DNA of 64,000 nt from Meiothermus sp. QL-1 (GCF_003351145.1 NZ_QQSV01000007.1:1-64000); one strand, 5' to 3'. Positions 35,299 through 43,962 are shown, counted from the stretch's first letter. Notes: generated by a model not told the origin, from the letters alone. Program-made: numbers and translations.

Positions 35299-36219
35299 AT
35301 GGAATGGCACGTTTTACCCTTTCTCACCTCGGTCCTTCTGGTGGGTCTTTCCATCCCCCTGGCCAGGGTCCTGGGCGTCGTGGACCGGCCCGGGGCCATC
35401 AAAATCCACACCTCGCCCAAGCCGCGCTTCGGCGGGGTGGGGATTGTGGGGGCGGTGGTGGTCTGGGGGGTTTACACCGGTAGCCTCTCGGGCTGGGCCC
35501 TGCTGGGCCTCCTGATCATCACGGCCGTGGGGGCTTTAGACGACCGCTTCGGGCTCTCCCCCAGGCTGCGCCTGGGGGCAGAGCTGGTGGCGGGTCTGGC
35601 TCTGGGGCTTCACTTCGAGGAGACCCTGGGCGGGCTGGGCCTGCTCCTGGGCTTGGGGCTGGTGCCGCTGATGGCCAATGCAATCAACCTGATTGACGGC
35701 ATGAACGGCCTGGCCTCGGGCAGCGCCCTGATCTCGGCCCTGGGGCTGGGCCTGCTTTTGGGAGCGCCGCTGGCCTGGGTTCTCGCAGCCAGCCTGCTGG
35801 GTTTCCTGGTCTGGAACTACCCCCGGGCCCTGACCTTCATGGGAGATAGCGGCAGCCTTCCCATCGGCTATCTGCTGGCCTTGCTCTGGATGCAGGCCGC
35901 CGGCCTGGGCCCCCAAAGCTTCCTAGCCGCCGGCGTGATGCTGGCCTTCCCCCTCTACGACACCCTGGCCGGCATCATCCGCCGCTGGCGCCGGGGCCGG
36001 CCCATCTTCGACGGGGATCGGGACCACACCTACGACCGCCTCGACCAGCTCTACCTCAAAAACCCCGCCCTGACCGTCCTGGTGGTCTGGCTGGTCACGG
36101 CTCTTCTGGTAGCGGTGGGGCTCCTCATAGGCCAGGGGGCCTTGCTGCCGGGGCTTCTGGGGATGTTCTCCTTGGGTCTGCTGCTTTTCTGGGGAGCCTA
36201 TCGGCTGGGCTCACTCTAG
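35299..36219 (+). CDS. WecA/MraY-family sugar-1-phosphate transferase
   Basis: 306 residues, about 9-10 membrane helices. Polyprenyl-phosphate N-acetylhexosamine-1-phosphate transferase signatures: RFGGVGIVG, GALDDRFGLSPRLRLGAEL (DDxxx), NAINLIDGMNGLASG, TFMGDSGSLPIGYLL, and the C-terminal loop GDRDHTYDRL. It starts repeat-unit synthesis by loading the first sugar phosphate on undecaprenyl phosphate. Last gene of the operon, which otherwise has no initiating enzyme. Confidence 0.9.
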   Translation: MEWHVLPFLTSVLLVGLSIPLARVLGVVDRPGAIKIHTSPKPRFGGVGIVGAVVVWGVYTGSLSGWALLGLLIITAVGALDDRFGLSPRLRLGAELVAGLALGLHFEETLGGLGLLLGLGLVPLMANAINLIDGMNGLASGSALISALGLGLLLGAPLAWVLAASLLGFLVWNYPRALTFMGDSGSLPIGYLLALLWMQAAGLGPQSFLAAGVMLAFPLYDTLAGIIRRWRRGRPIFDGDRDHTYDRLDQLYLKNPALTVLVVWLVTALLVAVGLLIGQGALLPGLLGMFSLGLLLFWGAYRLGSL

Positions 36220-36224
36220 GGGCA

Positions 36225-36230
36225 TAGAAT
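36225..36230 (+). promoter_or_regulatory. Leaderless-type -10 box of the DUF72 gene
   Basis: TAGAAT, 8 nt before GTG 36239. Confidence 0.5.
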
Positions 36231-36238
36231 GGGGCAGC

Positions 36239-37042
36239 GTGGAGGTTTACCTCGGCACCGGCGGGTATGCCCAGGAAGACTGGGTGGGGCTGCTTTACCC
36301 CCCTGAGGCCAAAAAGGAAACCTGGCTTTCCATCTACGCCCGCCACTTCAACGCGGTCGAGCTCAACGCCTCCTTCTACCACATTCCCGGAACCAAGGCC
36401 TTTGCCGGGATGCTCAGGCGGAGCGAGGGGCGAGTGCGTTTTGCCATCAAGCTTCACCAAAGCATGACCCACACCCAAAGCGCCACCGACGAGGACTACC
36501 AGCGGCTTTTCGAGTCGGTAGCCCCGCTGCGGGAGGCCGGGGTCTTGGGGCCCTTTTTGGCTCAGTTTCCCCAGCGCTTCCACCGCACCCCCGAGAACCG
36601 ACGCTACCTTGCCGCTCTGGCCGCGCGCTTCGCCGACCGGCGCCTGGCCCCTGGGGGCCTGGCGGTGGAGTTCCGTCACGCTTCCTGGGACCTCGAGGCG
36701 GTGCGGGCGGGCTTTCGCCAGGCCGGCCTGATCTGGGTCAGCCCCGACTACCCTCCCCTGCCCGGCCTGCCCAGAAGCCGGCTGCACGTCACTGCCGACA
36801 CCGCATACATCCGCCTTTCCGGGCGCAACCGGGAAAAGTGGTACGAGGGCAAGGACCAGGCCGAGCGGCACGACTACCGCTACCACGAGGAGGAGCTGCG
36901 CTTTTGGGTGGCCGAGCTCCAGGCCGCCCTCGAGCACACCTCTCTGGCCCAGGTCTGGTTCATCTTCAACAACACCACCAAAGGCCACGCCCTGGCCAAC
37001 CTGGAGGAACTGCGCCGGCTTTTAGCCGAGGCAGGATTCTAA
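36239..37042 (+). CDS. DUF72 (YecE) family protein
   Basis: 267 residues, GTG start. TIM-barrel-like family: VYLGTGGYAQEDWVGLLYP, YARHFNAVELNASFYHIP, FAIKLHQSMTHT, AVEFRHASWDLEAV, TADTAYIRLSGRN and the end block VWFIFNNTTKGHALANL. Conserved in most bacteria and archaea; biochemical role not established. It has its own TAGAAT box, separate from the polysaccharide operon. Confidence 0.92.
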   Translation: MEVYLGTGGYAQEDWVGLLYPPEAKKETWLSIYARHFNAVELNASFYHIPGTKAFAGMLRRSEGRVRFAIKLHQSMTHTQSATDEDYQRLFESVAPLREAGVLGPFLAQFPQRFHRTPENRRYLAALAARFADRRLAPGGLAVEFRHASWDLEAVRAGFRQAGLIWVSPDYPPLPGLPRSRLHVTADTAYIRLSGRNREKWYEGKDQAERHDYRYHEEELRFWVAELQAALEHTSLAQVWFIFNNTTKGHALANLEELRRLLAEAGF

Positions 37043-37106
37043 CTTCCCATGTCCTGAACAGGTTGTTTGCGCTTGACCCCCGGGGCCGTTTGGTGCAACC
37101 TGAGGT

Positions 37107-37508
37107 ATGGCGAGAGCCATGCGCAAAGAAGTCTGGGAGGATGTGGAGGTGAACCTTGAGCTTTCGCTCGAGTTCGACCCCGACGAGTTCCTGCGCCGCT
37201 ACCCCGGGCTTTCGCTGGTGCTGGCCGAGCTCCTTATCGGCCCACCCCGCCGCTGGCGCGACCCGGCCGAGCTCCTGCCCTTCGGGGGGTGCAAAAGCCT
37301 GGAGGCCCGGCTGCCGCGGCTGCGCTTCAGCCCCTTGGAGACCCGGTCGCTGGCCCTGGCCCTGGACCGGCTCTTCACCGCTATAGAGTTCAGCATCGTG
37401 GGGCATAAGGTGCTGGCGGTGCCCCCGCCCAGCCGCACAGTCGAGCTGCCCGAAGGCTGGCGGGCCCGCAGCGGGGTCTGGCTCTGCCACCAGCCCCTGC
37501 TGGGCTAA
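37107..37508 (+). CDS. Conserved-looking hypothetical protein
   Basis: 133 residues, soluble, no signal peptide. Helical N-half (FDPDEFLRRYPGLSLVLAELL) and a strand-rich C-half (FTAIEFSIVGHKVLAVPPPSRT). A second in-frame ATG (MRKEVWEDV) lies five codons in. Codon use matches its neighbours, and the frame does not overlap other genes, so it is real; I recognise no family. A hairpin plus T-run that may end its transcript lies just before the next ATG. Confidence 0.6.
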   Translation: MARAMRKEVWEDVEVNLELSLEFDPDEFLRRYPGLSLVLAELLIGPPRRWRDPAELLPFGGCKSLEARLPRLRFSPLETRSLALALDRLFTAIEFSIVGHKVLAVPPPSRTVELPEGWRARSGVWLCHQPLLG

Positions 37509-37544
37509 GCCCTTCGGAGGATAGGCCGCCCGGCGCCCTTGGCC

Positions 37545-37576
37545 TAGGCTGTAGGGGCAGCCTGGGGCTGCTTTTT
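37545..37576 (+). promoter_or_regulatory. -10-like box plus hairpin/U5 directly before the glycolipid GT start codon
   Basis: TAGGCT at 37545-37550, then a perfect 6-bp hairpin GCAGCC-TGG-GGCTGC (37557-37571) and TTTTT (37572-37576) touching the ATG at 37577. As a terminator it would end transcripts from upstream; as a promoter/leader it would give an mRNA that begins with the hairpin. No ribosome site is present. Confidence 0.55.
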
Positions 37577-38674
37577 ATGCCGCAACGCATCCTGCTGGTC
37601 TACACCAAAGCCGGGGGCGGGCACTACGCCATGGCCCAGACCCTCCACCGCCTCCTGACCCAGCTCGAGCCCGAGGCCGAGGTGCGCCTTTTCAACTTTT
37701 TCGATGTGGGGCCGCGCTGGATTGCCCAGGCCATCCAGGATGGCTACAACTTTGCCGTCAACAAGCAGCGCTGGCTTTTCACCGTCTTCCAGGCCTTCTA
37801 CCAGACCCGCCCAGCCATCCAGACCTTCGCCCGGGTGCTGGGCATGCGCCTGGCCCCTGCCATCAACGCGTACCTGGAGGAGTTCCGCCCCGACAAAATC
37901 ATCTACTGCTACCCGGTCAACCACGGCTTCCGCCGGCTGCCCTACGTGCGGCGACACCAGCCCAAGACCCTGACCGTGGTCACCGACATCTTCAGCCCCC
38001 ACCTCTACTGGTTCGTGGACACCAAGGACCACTACGTGGTGGCCAGCCCCGAGGCCTACAGCATCGCCCGGCGCCACCGGATTCCCCCGGAAAACCTGCA
38101 CTACTTCCAGACCCTCATCGACCCCAAGTTCAACCAACCCCTCCCCCCCGCTGAGGCCGAGCGGCTGCGCCAGCTCTGGGGCCTGCACCAGCCCTATACC
38201 GTTTTGGTGACAGGAGGCGGAGCAGGCCTGAAAATCAGTTTCCGCCTGGTAAAGGAACTGGTGGGCCTGGAGGGAATCAACGTGGTGGTGGTCTGCGGCT
38301 ACAACCAAAGGCTCTACCAGCAGCTCACCGCCTTCAAGGAAAAGCACCGGCTAGAGAACCTGGTGGTTTTCGGCTTCACCCAGCAGATGTACGAGCTGAT
38401 CAACCTGGCCAACGTGGTGGTCTCCAAGGCCGGGCCAGCCACCATCGCCGAGGTGCTCTCGCTGCACAAAGACCTGATCATCTGCGACTACGTGTGGCCC
38501 CAGGAGCACGGCAATGTGGAGCTGGTCCGCCACGAAAAGCTGGGCTACTACATCCGCCACCCCAAAAAAATCGCCGCCAAAATTCAGGAGCTGAAAACCC
38601 GCCCCCCCGAGCGCAAAACCCTCCAGCTCAAGAACGAGATAGAACGGCTGGCGGAGTTCATCCTACAGCTTTAG
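37577..38674 (+). CDS. MGDG-synthase/MurG-type glycolipid glycosyltransferase
   Basis: 365 residues, GT28-like. N-terminal ILLVYTKAGGGHYAMAQTL (glycine loop, lipid acceptor side), VTDIFSPHLYWFVDTKDHYVV, hinge TVLVTGGGAGLK, donor site GFTQQMYELINLANVVVSKAGPATIAEVL and PQEHGNVELV. Matches MGDG_synth plus a Glyco_tran_28_C layout. Likely adds sugar to diacylglycerol in making the abundant glycolipids of Thermaceae membranes. It ends sharing TTAG with the convergent aldo/keto reductase stop. Confidence 0.85.
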   Translation: MPQRILLVYTKAGGGHYAMAQTLHRLLTQLEPEAEVRLFNFFDVGPRWIAQAIQDGYNFAVNKQRWLFTVFQAFYQTRPAIQTFARVLGMRLAPAINAYLEEFRPDKIIYCYPVNHGFRRLPYVRRHQPKTLTVVTDIFSPHLYWFVDTKDHYVVASPEAYSIARRHRIPPENLHYFQTLIDPKFNQPLPPAEAERLRQLWGLHQPYTVLVTGGGAGLKISFRLVKELVGLEGINVVVVCGYNQRLYQQLTAFKEKHRLENLVVFGFTQQMYELINLANVVVSKAGPATIAEVLSLHKDLIICDYVWPQEHGNVELVRHEKLGYYIRHPKKIAAKIQELKTRPPERKTLQLKNEIERLAEFILQL

Positions 38675-39627
38675 GGCTGGGCCAGAATCTGGTCAATCTC
38701 GGCCAGCGCCTCCGGGGGCAGGTCAACCCCCGCAGCCTCCAGGCTCTCCTTTAGCTGCTCGGGCTGGGTAGCCCCGGTGATGGCGCTGGTCACCCCCTTT
38801 TGCCGCAGAACCCAGGCCAGCGCAAGCTGGGTCCGGGTCAGGCCCAGCGAATCGGCCACCCGTTTGAGCTTCTTCACCCTCTCGACGTTCGCCTCGGTCA
38901 AGAAGCGCTCGCCAAACTGGGGGTAGCGCTCGAAGCGGCTATCCTTGGGAATGCCCTCGTCGTAGCGCCCGGTCAGCATCCCCATGGCCAGGGGGCTCCA
39001 GACCACCACGCCCAGACCAAAACGCTCGGTCTCGGGCAGAATTTCCCGCTCCACCCGCTCGCGGTAGAGCATGGAGTACTGCGGCTGCTCCACCGCTGGG
39101 GGGTGTAGGCCGTTGGCCCGGGCAAACTGCACCGCCTCCACGATGCGGGCCGCCGGCCACTCGGAGGTGCCCCAGTAGAGCACCAGCCCCCGGTCCACCA
39201 GGTTGCTCATGGTGGTTACGATCTCCTCCATGGGCACCTCGGGGTCGTAGCGGTGGCAGAAGTAGAGGTCCAGGTAATCGGTGCCCATGCGCTTCAAGCT
39301 GCGCTCCAGGCTTTCCCGCACGTGCTTGCGCGAGAGACCCCGCCCGTTGGCGTCCTCGCTGGTGGGCCAGAAGACCTTGCTCGAAAGAACCAGCTCGTGG
39401 CGGGGGAACTGCTCCAGGAGGGCCTTGGTCATCAACTCCTCGGCCAGCCCCTTGGCGTAGACGTCGGCGTTGTCAAAGAAGTTGATCCCCCCTTCGTAGG
39501 CGATGCGGGTTATCTCCTTGATGCGCTCCAGGTCCTTGACCGCATCCCCATAGGTCACCCAAGCGCCCAAGGAGATCTCCGATACCCTAAGGCCCCACTG
39601 GCCCAGCTTGCGATAACGCATCGGCAT
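38671..39627 (-). CDS. Aldo/keto reductase (Kv-beta-like)
   Basis: 318 residues. NADPH-dependent reductase with the AKR tetrad: Asp/Tyr in FFDNADVYAKGLAEE, Lys in VLSSKVFWP, His in LYFCHRYDPEVP. C-terminal cofactor loop GATQPEQLKESLEA. The YRKLGQWGLRVSEISLG start and FWPTSEDANGRGLSRKHV block are those of potassium-channel beta-subunit-like AKRs. ATG 39621 (MRYRKL) is an alternative; GGAGG precedes both. Physiological substrate unknown. Confidence 0.92.
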   Translation of the reverse strand: MPMRYRKLGQWGLRVSEISLGAWVTYGDAVKDLERIKEITRIAYEGGINFFDNADVYAKGLAEELMTKALLEQFPRHELVLSSKVFWPTSEDANGRGLSRKHVRESLERSLKRMGTDYLDLYFCHRYDPEVPMEEIVTTMSNLVDRGLVLYWGTSEWPAARIVEAVQFARANGLHPPAVEQPQYSMLYRERVEREILPETERFGLGVVVWSPLAMGMLTGRYDEGIPKDSRFERYPQFGERFLTEANVERVKKLKRVADSLGLTRTQLALAWVLRQKGVTSAITGATQPEQLKESLEAAGVDLPPEALAEIDQILAQP

Positions 39628-39686
39628 ACATTTCCTCCGCCCGCCATCTTATTGGCTGGGGCTGGGCGCAATGTGGCCTTGCTCCC

Positions 39687-39908
39687 TTAGGACTCCTTGG
39701 CCAACCCAAGCTCAATGACCGCTGCTGGCGCGGTGAAACCCGCCGCCCTGTGCGAGCCATCGCAAAGGGGCTTGTTGTTTGAGTGTCCGCAGCGGCAAAG
39801 GGAGATGCGGGGCCTCTCGATGATTTGCTCCTGATCCCCTATGCGCAAAACCACCCGACCGCCGGTCTCGATGCCAATAGAGCCGTTCTCCCGGAACTCG
39901 ATCCTCAT
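39687..39908 (-). CDS. CDGSH iron-sulfur domain protein
   Basis: 73 residues. LCRCGHSNNKPLCDGSHRAAG holds the C-x-C-(S/T/G rich)-C-DGSH ligand set for a 2Fe-2S cluster with three Cys and one His, as in mitoNEET. The rest is a beta-strand pair (GRVVLRIGDQEQIIE). Small redox/cluster-transfer protein; partner unknown. TAGACT lies 6 nt upstream of the ATG. Confidence 0.92.
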   Translation of the reverse strand: MRIEFRENGSIGIETGGRVVLRIGDQEQIIERPRISLCRCGHSNNKPLCDGSHRAAGFTAPAAVIELGLAKES

Positions 39909-39914
39909 GGCTCG

Positions 39915-39920
39915 AGTCTA
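39915..39920 (-). promoter_or_regulatory. Leaderless-type -10 box of the CDGSH gene
   Basis: TAGACT on the minus strand, 6 nt before the ATG. Confidence 0.45.
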
Positions 39921-39975
39921 CCCGAAAGCCCGGCCCCCTTTGACCTCCGCTCGCCGGCACCCGAGAATAAGCGGG

Positions 39976-40377
39976 ATGTACACCACCCACCTGGCCTACG
40001 TGCACCTGCGGGTGCGGCACCTCGAGGCCTCGGTCACCTTCTACACCCGCTTCCTGGACCTCCAGGTGGCCGAGCGCTTCGGCCAGACCGCCCTGCTCGT
40101 CTCCTCGCAAAACCAGGCCCCCTTCGAGCTAGCCCTGAGCCAGGGGGAACCCCTGGGCCCCTTGGCGCTGGGATTTGCCGTGCCGAACGAGGAGGAATTC
40201 CAGGCCGCCCTGGCCTTCGTGAAGCTGGAGGGGGTGCCCTTCCACCTGGAGGACCGGGGCATCGGCCACGTCCTCCTGCTCCAGGACCCCGACGGCAACC
40301 GCGTCGAGCTGTTCCTCGACCGGCGGCCTGCGGGGGGAAGGGCCTTCTGGCGGGGCCAAAGCCGGAGCCTGGGGTAA
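39976..40377 (+). CDS. VOC superfamily (glyoxalase-like) protein
   Basis: 133 residues from ATG 39976. Paired beta-alpha-beta-beta-beta modules: YVHLRVRHLEASVTFYTRFL with a metal-ligand His, then ALGFAVPNEEEFQAAL, and the terminal LLLQDPDGNRVELFLD with the second-module Glu. Could be a glyoxalase, fosfomycin-type or dioxygenase relative; substrate not readable. The penicillin-acylase-type gene starts 17 bases downstream. Confidence 0.88.
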   Translation: MYTTHLAYVHLRVRHLEASVTFYTRFLDLQVAERFGQTALLVSSQNQAPFELALSQGEPLGPLALGFAVPNEEEFQAALAFVKLEGVPFHLEDRGIGHVLLLQDPDGNRVELFLDRRPAGGRAFWRGQSRSLG

Positions 40378-40394
40378 GCTATACAGGAGGTACC

Positions 40395-42728
40395 ATGCGG
40401 GGCTTGCGTTTCCTGGGCTGGTTGGCGCTGGGGCTGGTGGGGCTGGCCCTGCTGGGCGGGGTAGGTGGGTATCTCTGGCTGCGGGGTGCCACCCTACCCC
40501 AGCACAGCGGCCGGCTGGCCCTGAGGGGCCTTTTGGCGCCGGTGGAGCTCTACCGCACCCCTGAGGGGGTGCTCCACATCAAGGCTGAGACCGATCCCGA
40601 CGTCTTCTTCGCCCTGGGGGTGGCCCACGCCCAGGACCGGCTTTGGCAGATGGAGTTTCAGCGGCGCATTGGGGCGGGCCGGCTTTCCGAGGTGCTGGGG
40701 CGGTCTACCCTGGACCAGGACCGCTTCCTGCGCACCTGGGGGTTCTACCGGGCGGCGGAGGAGGCCTACAAGAACCTCTCGCCCGAGGGCAAGGCGGTGG
40801 TGGACGCCTACGTGGCCGGGGTCAACGCCTACCTGGCCACCAACCCCCCCCTACCGCTCGAGTTCCGCCTCCTGGGCTTCCGCCCCGAACCCTGGAAGCC
40901 TGCCGACGTGCTGGTCTGGGCCAAGATGATGTCCTACGACCTCTCGGGCAACTGGCGCAGCGAGCTGATGCGGCTGCAGTGGGCCGCTCGAGGCATCTCC
41001 CCTGAGCGCATGGCCGAGCTCAAACCCCCCTACCCCGAGGACGCCCCCACTGTGCTGCAAAGCGAGGACCTGCGGCAACCCCCACCCCCCAGGCCCGACC
41101 AGGACGCGGCCCGCCGCCTCCTTTCCCTGGCCGACCAACTGCCCAGGGCCTTCCAGCGGCCTGGGGCCCTCTGGGCCTCCAACAACTGGGTCATCGGCCC
41201 GGCCAGAAGCGCCAGCGGTAAGCCCCTTCTGGCCAACGACCCCCACCTGGGGCTTGGGGCACCCTCCATCTGGTACCTGGTGCACATGGAGGCCCCCAAC
41301 TACAAGGCCATCGGCAGCAGCTTCCCCGGGCTCCCAGCGGTGGTCATCGGCCGCAACGAGCGCATCGGCTGGGGGGTGACCACGGTGGGGGCCGACGTGC
41401 AGGACCTCTACATCCTGGAAGAGGCCCCAGGCGGCTACCGCTACCAGGGCCGCATAGAGCCCTGGCGCATCCGCACCGAGGTAATCCGGGTCAAGGGGGA
41501 GGCCGATGTGGTCCTCAGGGTGCGGGAAAGCCGCTACGGCCCGGTGATCAACGACGTGGTGGACAGCCCGGGGGCCCGGCCCCTAGCCTTGCGCTGGACC
41601 AGCCTGGACCCCACCGACCGCACCCTGGAGGCCTTTTTGGGCATCGCCCGGGCCAAAAACTGGGAGGAGTTCAAGGCTGCCCTGGCGCCCTACAACGCCC
41701 CCAGCCAAAACTTTGTCTACGCCGATGTGGATGGAAACATAGGTTACATCGCCCCCGGCCGCTTCCCCATCCGCCGCCCAGGGCACACGGGCCTGGTGCC
41801 CGTGCCGGGCGATGGCAACTGGGACTGGCAGGGCTATCTGCCGCCTTCCGCGTGGCCCCAGGTGCTCAACCCCAAGGAGGGTTTTATCGCCACCGCCAAC
41901 AACAAGGTCACCCCACCAGACTACCCCCACACCCTCTCGCTGGAGTGGGAGGAACCCTACCGGGCCCTGCGCATCCGGGAGCTTATCCTGGGCAAGGAAA
42001 AGCTCACCCTGGAGGACATGGTGGCGATGCAGCAGGACCTGCAAAGCCTCATATACCGCGAGTTCAGGCCCGCTCTGGAGGCCCTCACCCCTCTTTCAGA
42101 GAACGCCCGGCGCTGGCGGGAGCGGCTGCTGGCCTGGGATGGGGTGATGCGGGCCGAGCAGGCCGAGCCCACGGTATTCCAGGCCTGGTACACCGAACTC
42201 TCACGCCTACCCGCCCGCGAGGTGGGCCAGGCCTTCTGGGATGAGCCCCGCTACCTGCTCAAAGCGCTGCGCCAGGGCGACCCGGCCTGCCAGACCCAGG
42301 ACACCCAGACCTGCCTCGAGTACGCTGCCCTCGCCCTGGACAAAGCCCTCGACCGCCTGGGGGGGAACCCCCCGCGCTGGGGAGAGGTGCACCAGGCTAC
42401 TTTCCCCCATGCGCTGCTGACCCATATCCCTCTCCTAAGGCGCTTTTCCGACCGGGCCATTGCCCACGGAGGGGACCACTACACCCTCAACCGGGCCTCC
42501 TACGACCCGGAAACCTTCCGCATGACCCAGGGCAGCAGCTACCGCCAGATCCTGGACTTCGCCGACCTCGAGCGCTCGCTCTTCATCCACCCTATGGGCC
42601 AGTCTGGGGCCCTGCTTTCCCCACAGTACGGCAACCTCCTGAAGAGGTGGGCCTCCGGGGGCTACCTGCCCATGCGGATGAACGAGAACCGCCTGGCTAC
42701 TCGGCTGGTCTTGGAGCCAGCTCCCTAG
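40395..42728 (+). CDS. Penicillin acylase-family N-terminal nucleophile hydrolase
   Basis: 777 residues with AGGAGG upstream. An N-terminal membrane or signal helix (about 5-30), alpha-subunit region (FFALGVAHAQDRLWQMEFQR, the family entry motif), a spacer, and the autocleavage site GALWASNNWVIGP with catalytic Ser262 becoming the beta-subunit N-terminus. Beta-subunit blocks: LLANDPHLGLGAPSIWY, GWGVTTVGADVQDLY, NFVYADVDGNIGYIAPGRFP and HGGDHYTLNRASYD. Exported amidase; members cleave penicillins or acyl-homoserine lactones. Overlaps the convergent pth by 32 bases. Confidence 0.92.
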   Translation: MRGLRFLGWLALGLVGLALLGGVGGYLWLRGATLPQHSGRLALRGLLAPVELYRTPEGVLHIKAETDPDVFFALGVAHAQDRLWQMEFQRRIGAGRLSEVLGRSTLDQDRFLRTWGFYRAAEEAYKNLSPEGKAVVDAYVAGVNAYLATNPPLPLEFRLLGFRPEPWKPADVLVWAKMMSYDLSGNWRSELMRLQWAARGISPERMAELKPPYPEDAPTVLQSEDLRQPPPPRPDQDAARRLLSLADQLPRAFQRPGALWASNNWVIGPARSASGKPLLANDPHLGLGAPSIWYLVHMEAPNYKAIGSSFPGLPAVVIGRNERIGWGVTTVGADVQDLYILEEAPGGYRYQGRIEPWRIRTEVIRVKGEADVVLRVRESRYGPVINDVVDSPGARPLALRWTSLDPTDRTLEAFLGIARAKNWEEFKAALAPYNAPSQNFVYADVDGNIGYIAPGRFPIRRPGHTGLVPVPGDGNWDWQGYLPPSAWPQVLNPKEGFIATANNKVTPPDYPHTLSLEWEEPYRALRIRELILGKEKLTLEDMVAMQQDLQSLIYREFRPALEALTPLSENARRWRERLLAWDGVMRAEQAEPTVFQAWYTELSRLPAREVGQAFWDEPRYLLKALRQGDPACQTQDTQTCLEYAALALDKALDRLGGNPPRWGEVHQATFPHALLTHIPLLRRFSDRAIAHGGDHYTLNRASYDPETFRMTQGSSYRQILDFADLERSLFIHPMGQSGALLSPQYGNLLKRWASGGYLPMRMNENRLATRLVLEPAP

Positions 42729-43296
42729 CCAGGTCAAGCCCGTTGTAGCGCTGCTGGGCGGCCTCGAGGCCCTCGGTGGCCCAGACCCGGACCGCCTCGG
42801 CCGCCACCCCCACCACCCGCTCCACCAGCGGCAGCAGCTCGGGGGAAAAGCCCGAGAGCACCCATTCCGCTCCTGCTTCCGGGCTGGGCGGCTTGCCGAT
42901 GCCGATGCGCAGCCGGTGGAAGTCCTGGCTGCCTAAGTGAGCGGCAATGGAGGCCAGACCGTAGTTCCCTGCGCTGCTTCCCCCTGCCTTAAAGCGCAGC
43001 CGCCCTGGGGGCAGGTCGAGCTCGTCGTGCACCACCAAAATGCGCTCGAGGGGCACCCTGTAGAAGCGGGCCAGGGGGGCCACCACCTCCCCGCTGGCGT
43101 TGTAGTAGGTGGTGGGCTTGACCAGAAGCCCCCGCACCTCCTCCCCTGTCAAACCGGCAAAGGCCACCTCGGCCAAAAGCGCCTTTCCTTTGGGGCGGAA
43201 CCCAGCGGAAAGCCGGTCCAGCACCCAAAAGCCCACGTTGTGCTTGGTGCGAGCATACTGAGGACCCGGGTTGCCCTGTCCGACCACCAGGAACAT
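42697..43296 (-). CDS. pth: Peptidyl-tRNA hydrolase
   Basis: 199 residues. Recycles peptidyl-tRNA released by stalled ribosomes. FLVVGQGNPGPQYARTKHNVGFW (split: GNPG, catalytic His in TKHNVG), LLVKPTTYYNASGEV, LVVHDELDLPPGRLRFKAGGSSAGNYGL features are all present. No ribosome site: the ATG follows a run of seven T and CCG. Downstream of the L25/Ctc gene, a pairing common in bacteria. Confidence 0.96.
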   Translation of the reverse strand: MFLVVGQGNPGPQYARTKHNVGFWVLDRLSAGFRPKGKALLAEVAFAGLTGEEVRGLLVKPTTYYNASGEVVAPLARFYRVPLERILVVHDELDLPPGRLRFKAGGSSAGNYGLASIAAHLGSQDFHRLRIGIGKPPSPEAGAEWVLSGFSPELLPLVERVVGVAAEAVRVWATEGLEAAQQRYNGLDLARELAPRPAE

Positions 43297-43341
43297 CGGA
43301 AAAAAAGGCCGAACGCCAGGCCCGCTGGCCGCCCAGAAAGG

Positions 43342-43962
43342 CTACTTTTCCTCCTCGCTCTTGCCCTTCTTGATGACCTCCACCTCGGTGGGGGCCGCAG
43401 CCGCCTCGGCGGCCAGCTTCTCGGCATCCTCGGGCGGCACGATGGCCACAATGGTGTCGCTCGGGTTCATGGCCAGCTTCACCCCTGGGGGCAAGACCAG
43501 CTCGCTTGCGTGAATGCTGTCGCCAATGCGCAAAGCGCTTACGTCCACTTCGATGAATTCAGGGATAGACTTGGGCGAGACCCGGACCTGGACGTCGCTG
43601 TGCACGAGCTGGAGCACCCCCCCTTCGCGCACCCCCTGGGCCGTGCCCACCACCCTGACCGGCACCCACATCTGCACCGGCTCATCGGAGAGGGCGTAGA
43701 AATCCACGTGCTCGGGCCGGCGGCGGCGCTTGTCCAGGTTGACCTGGCGCACCAGGGTGTCGACCGTCTTACCTCCCTCGAACTCGAGGGTAATCACGTG
43801 GTGGATGCCCGCCGCGCGGAAGACCTTGTCGAACTCCCTCAGGTCCACCATTACCTTGTAGTTCTCCTGCCGGTTGTACACCACCCCCGGAAGCTTGCCC
43901 GCGTTGCGCAGGACCGCAGGGCGCTCACTCCCCCGGATCTGGGCCTTGATGCGGTATTCCAT
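43342..43962 (-). CDS. rplY: Ribosomal protein L25 / general stress protein Ctc
   Basis: 206 residues from ATG 43962, preceded by GGAGGAAG. Binds 5S rRNA. N-terminal L25 fold: YRIKAQIRGSERPAVLRNAGKLPGVVY, LVRQVNLDKRRRRPEHVDFYAL; C-terminal TL5/CTC domain with VPVRVVGTAQGVREGGVLQ, ending in an Ala/Glu/Lys-rich tail. The long two-domain form is the TL5/Ctc type of Thermus. It is followed by pth. Confidence 0.95.
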   Translation of the reverse strand: MEYRIKAQIRGSERPAVLRNAGKLPGVVYNRQENYKVMVDLREFDKVFRAAGIHHVITLEFEGGKTVDTLVRQVNLDKRRRRPEHVDFYALSDEPVQMWVPVRVVGTAQGVREGGVLQLVHSDVQVRVSPKSIPEFIEVDVSALRIGDSIHASELVLPPGVKLAMNPSDTIVAIVPPEDAEKLAAEAAAAPTEVEVIKKGKSEEEK

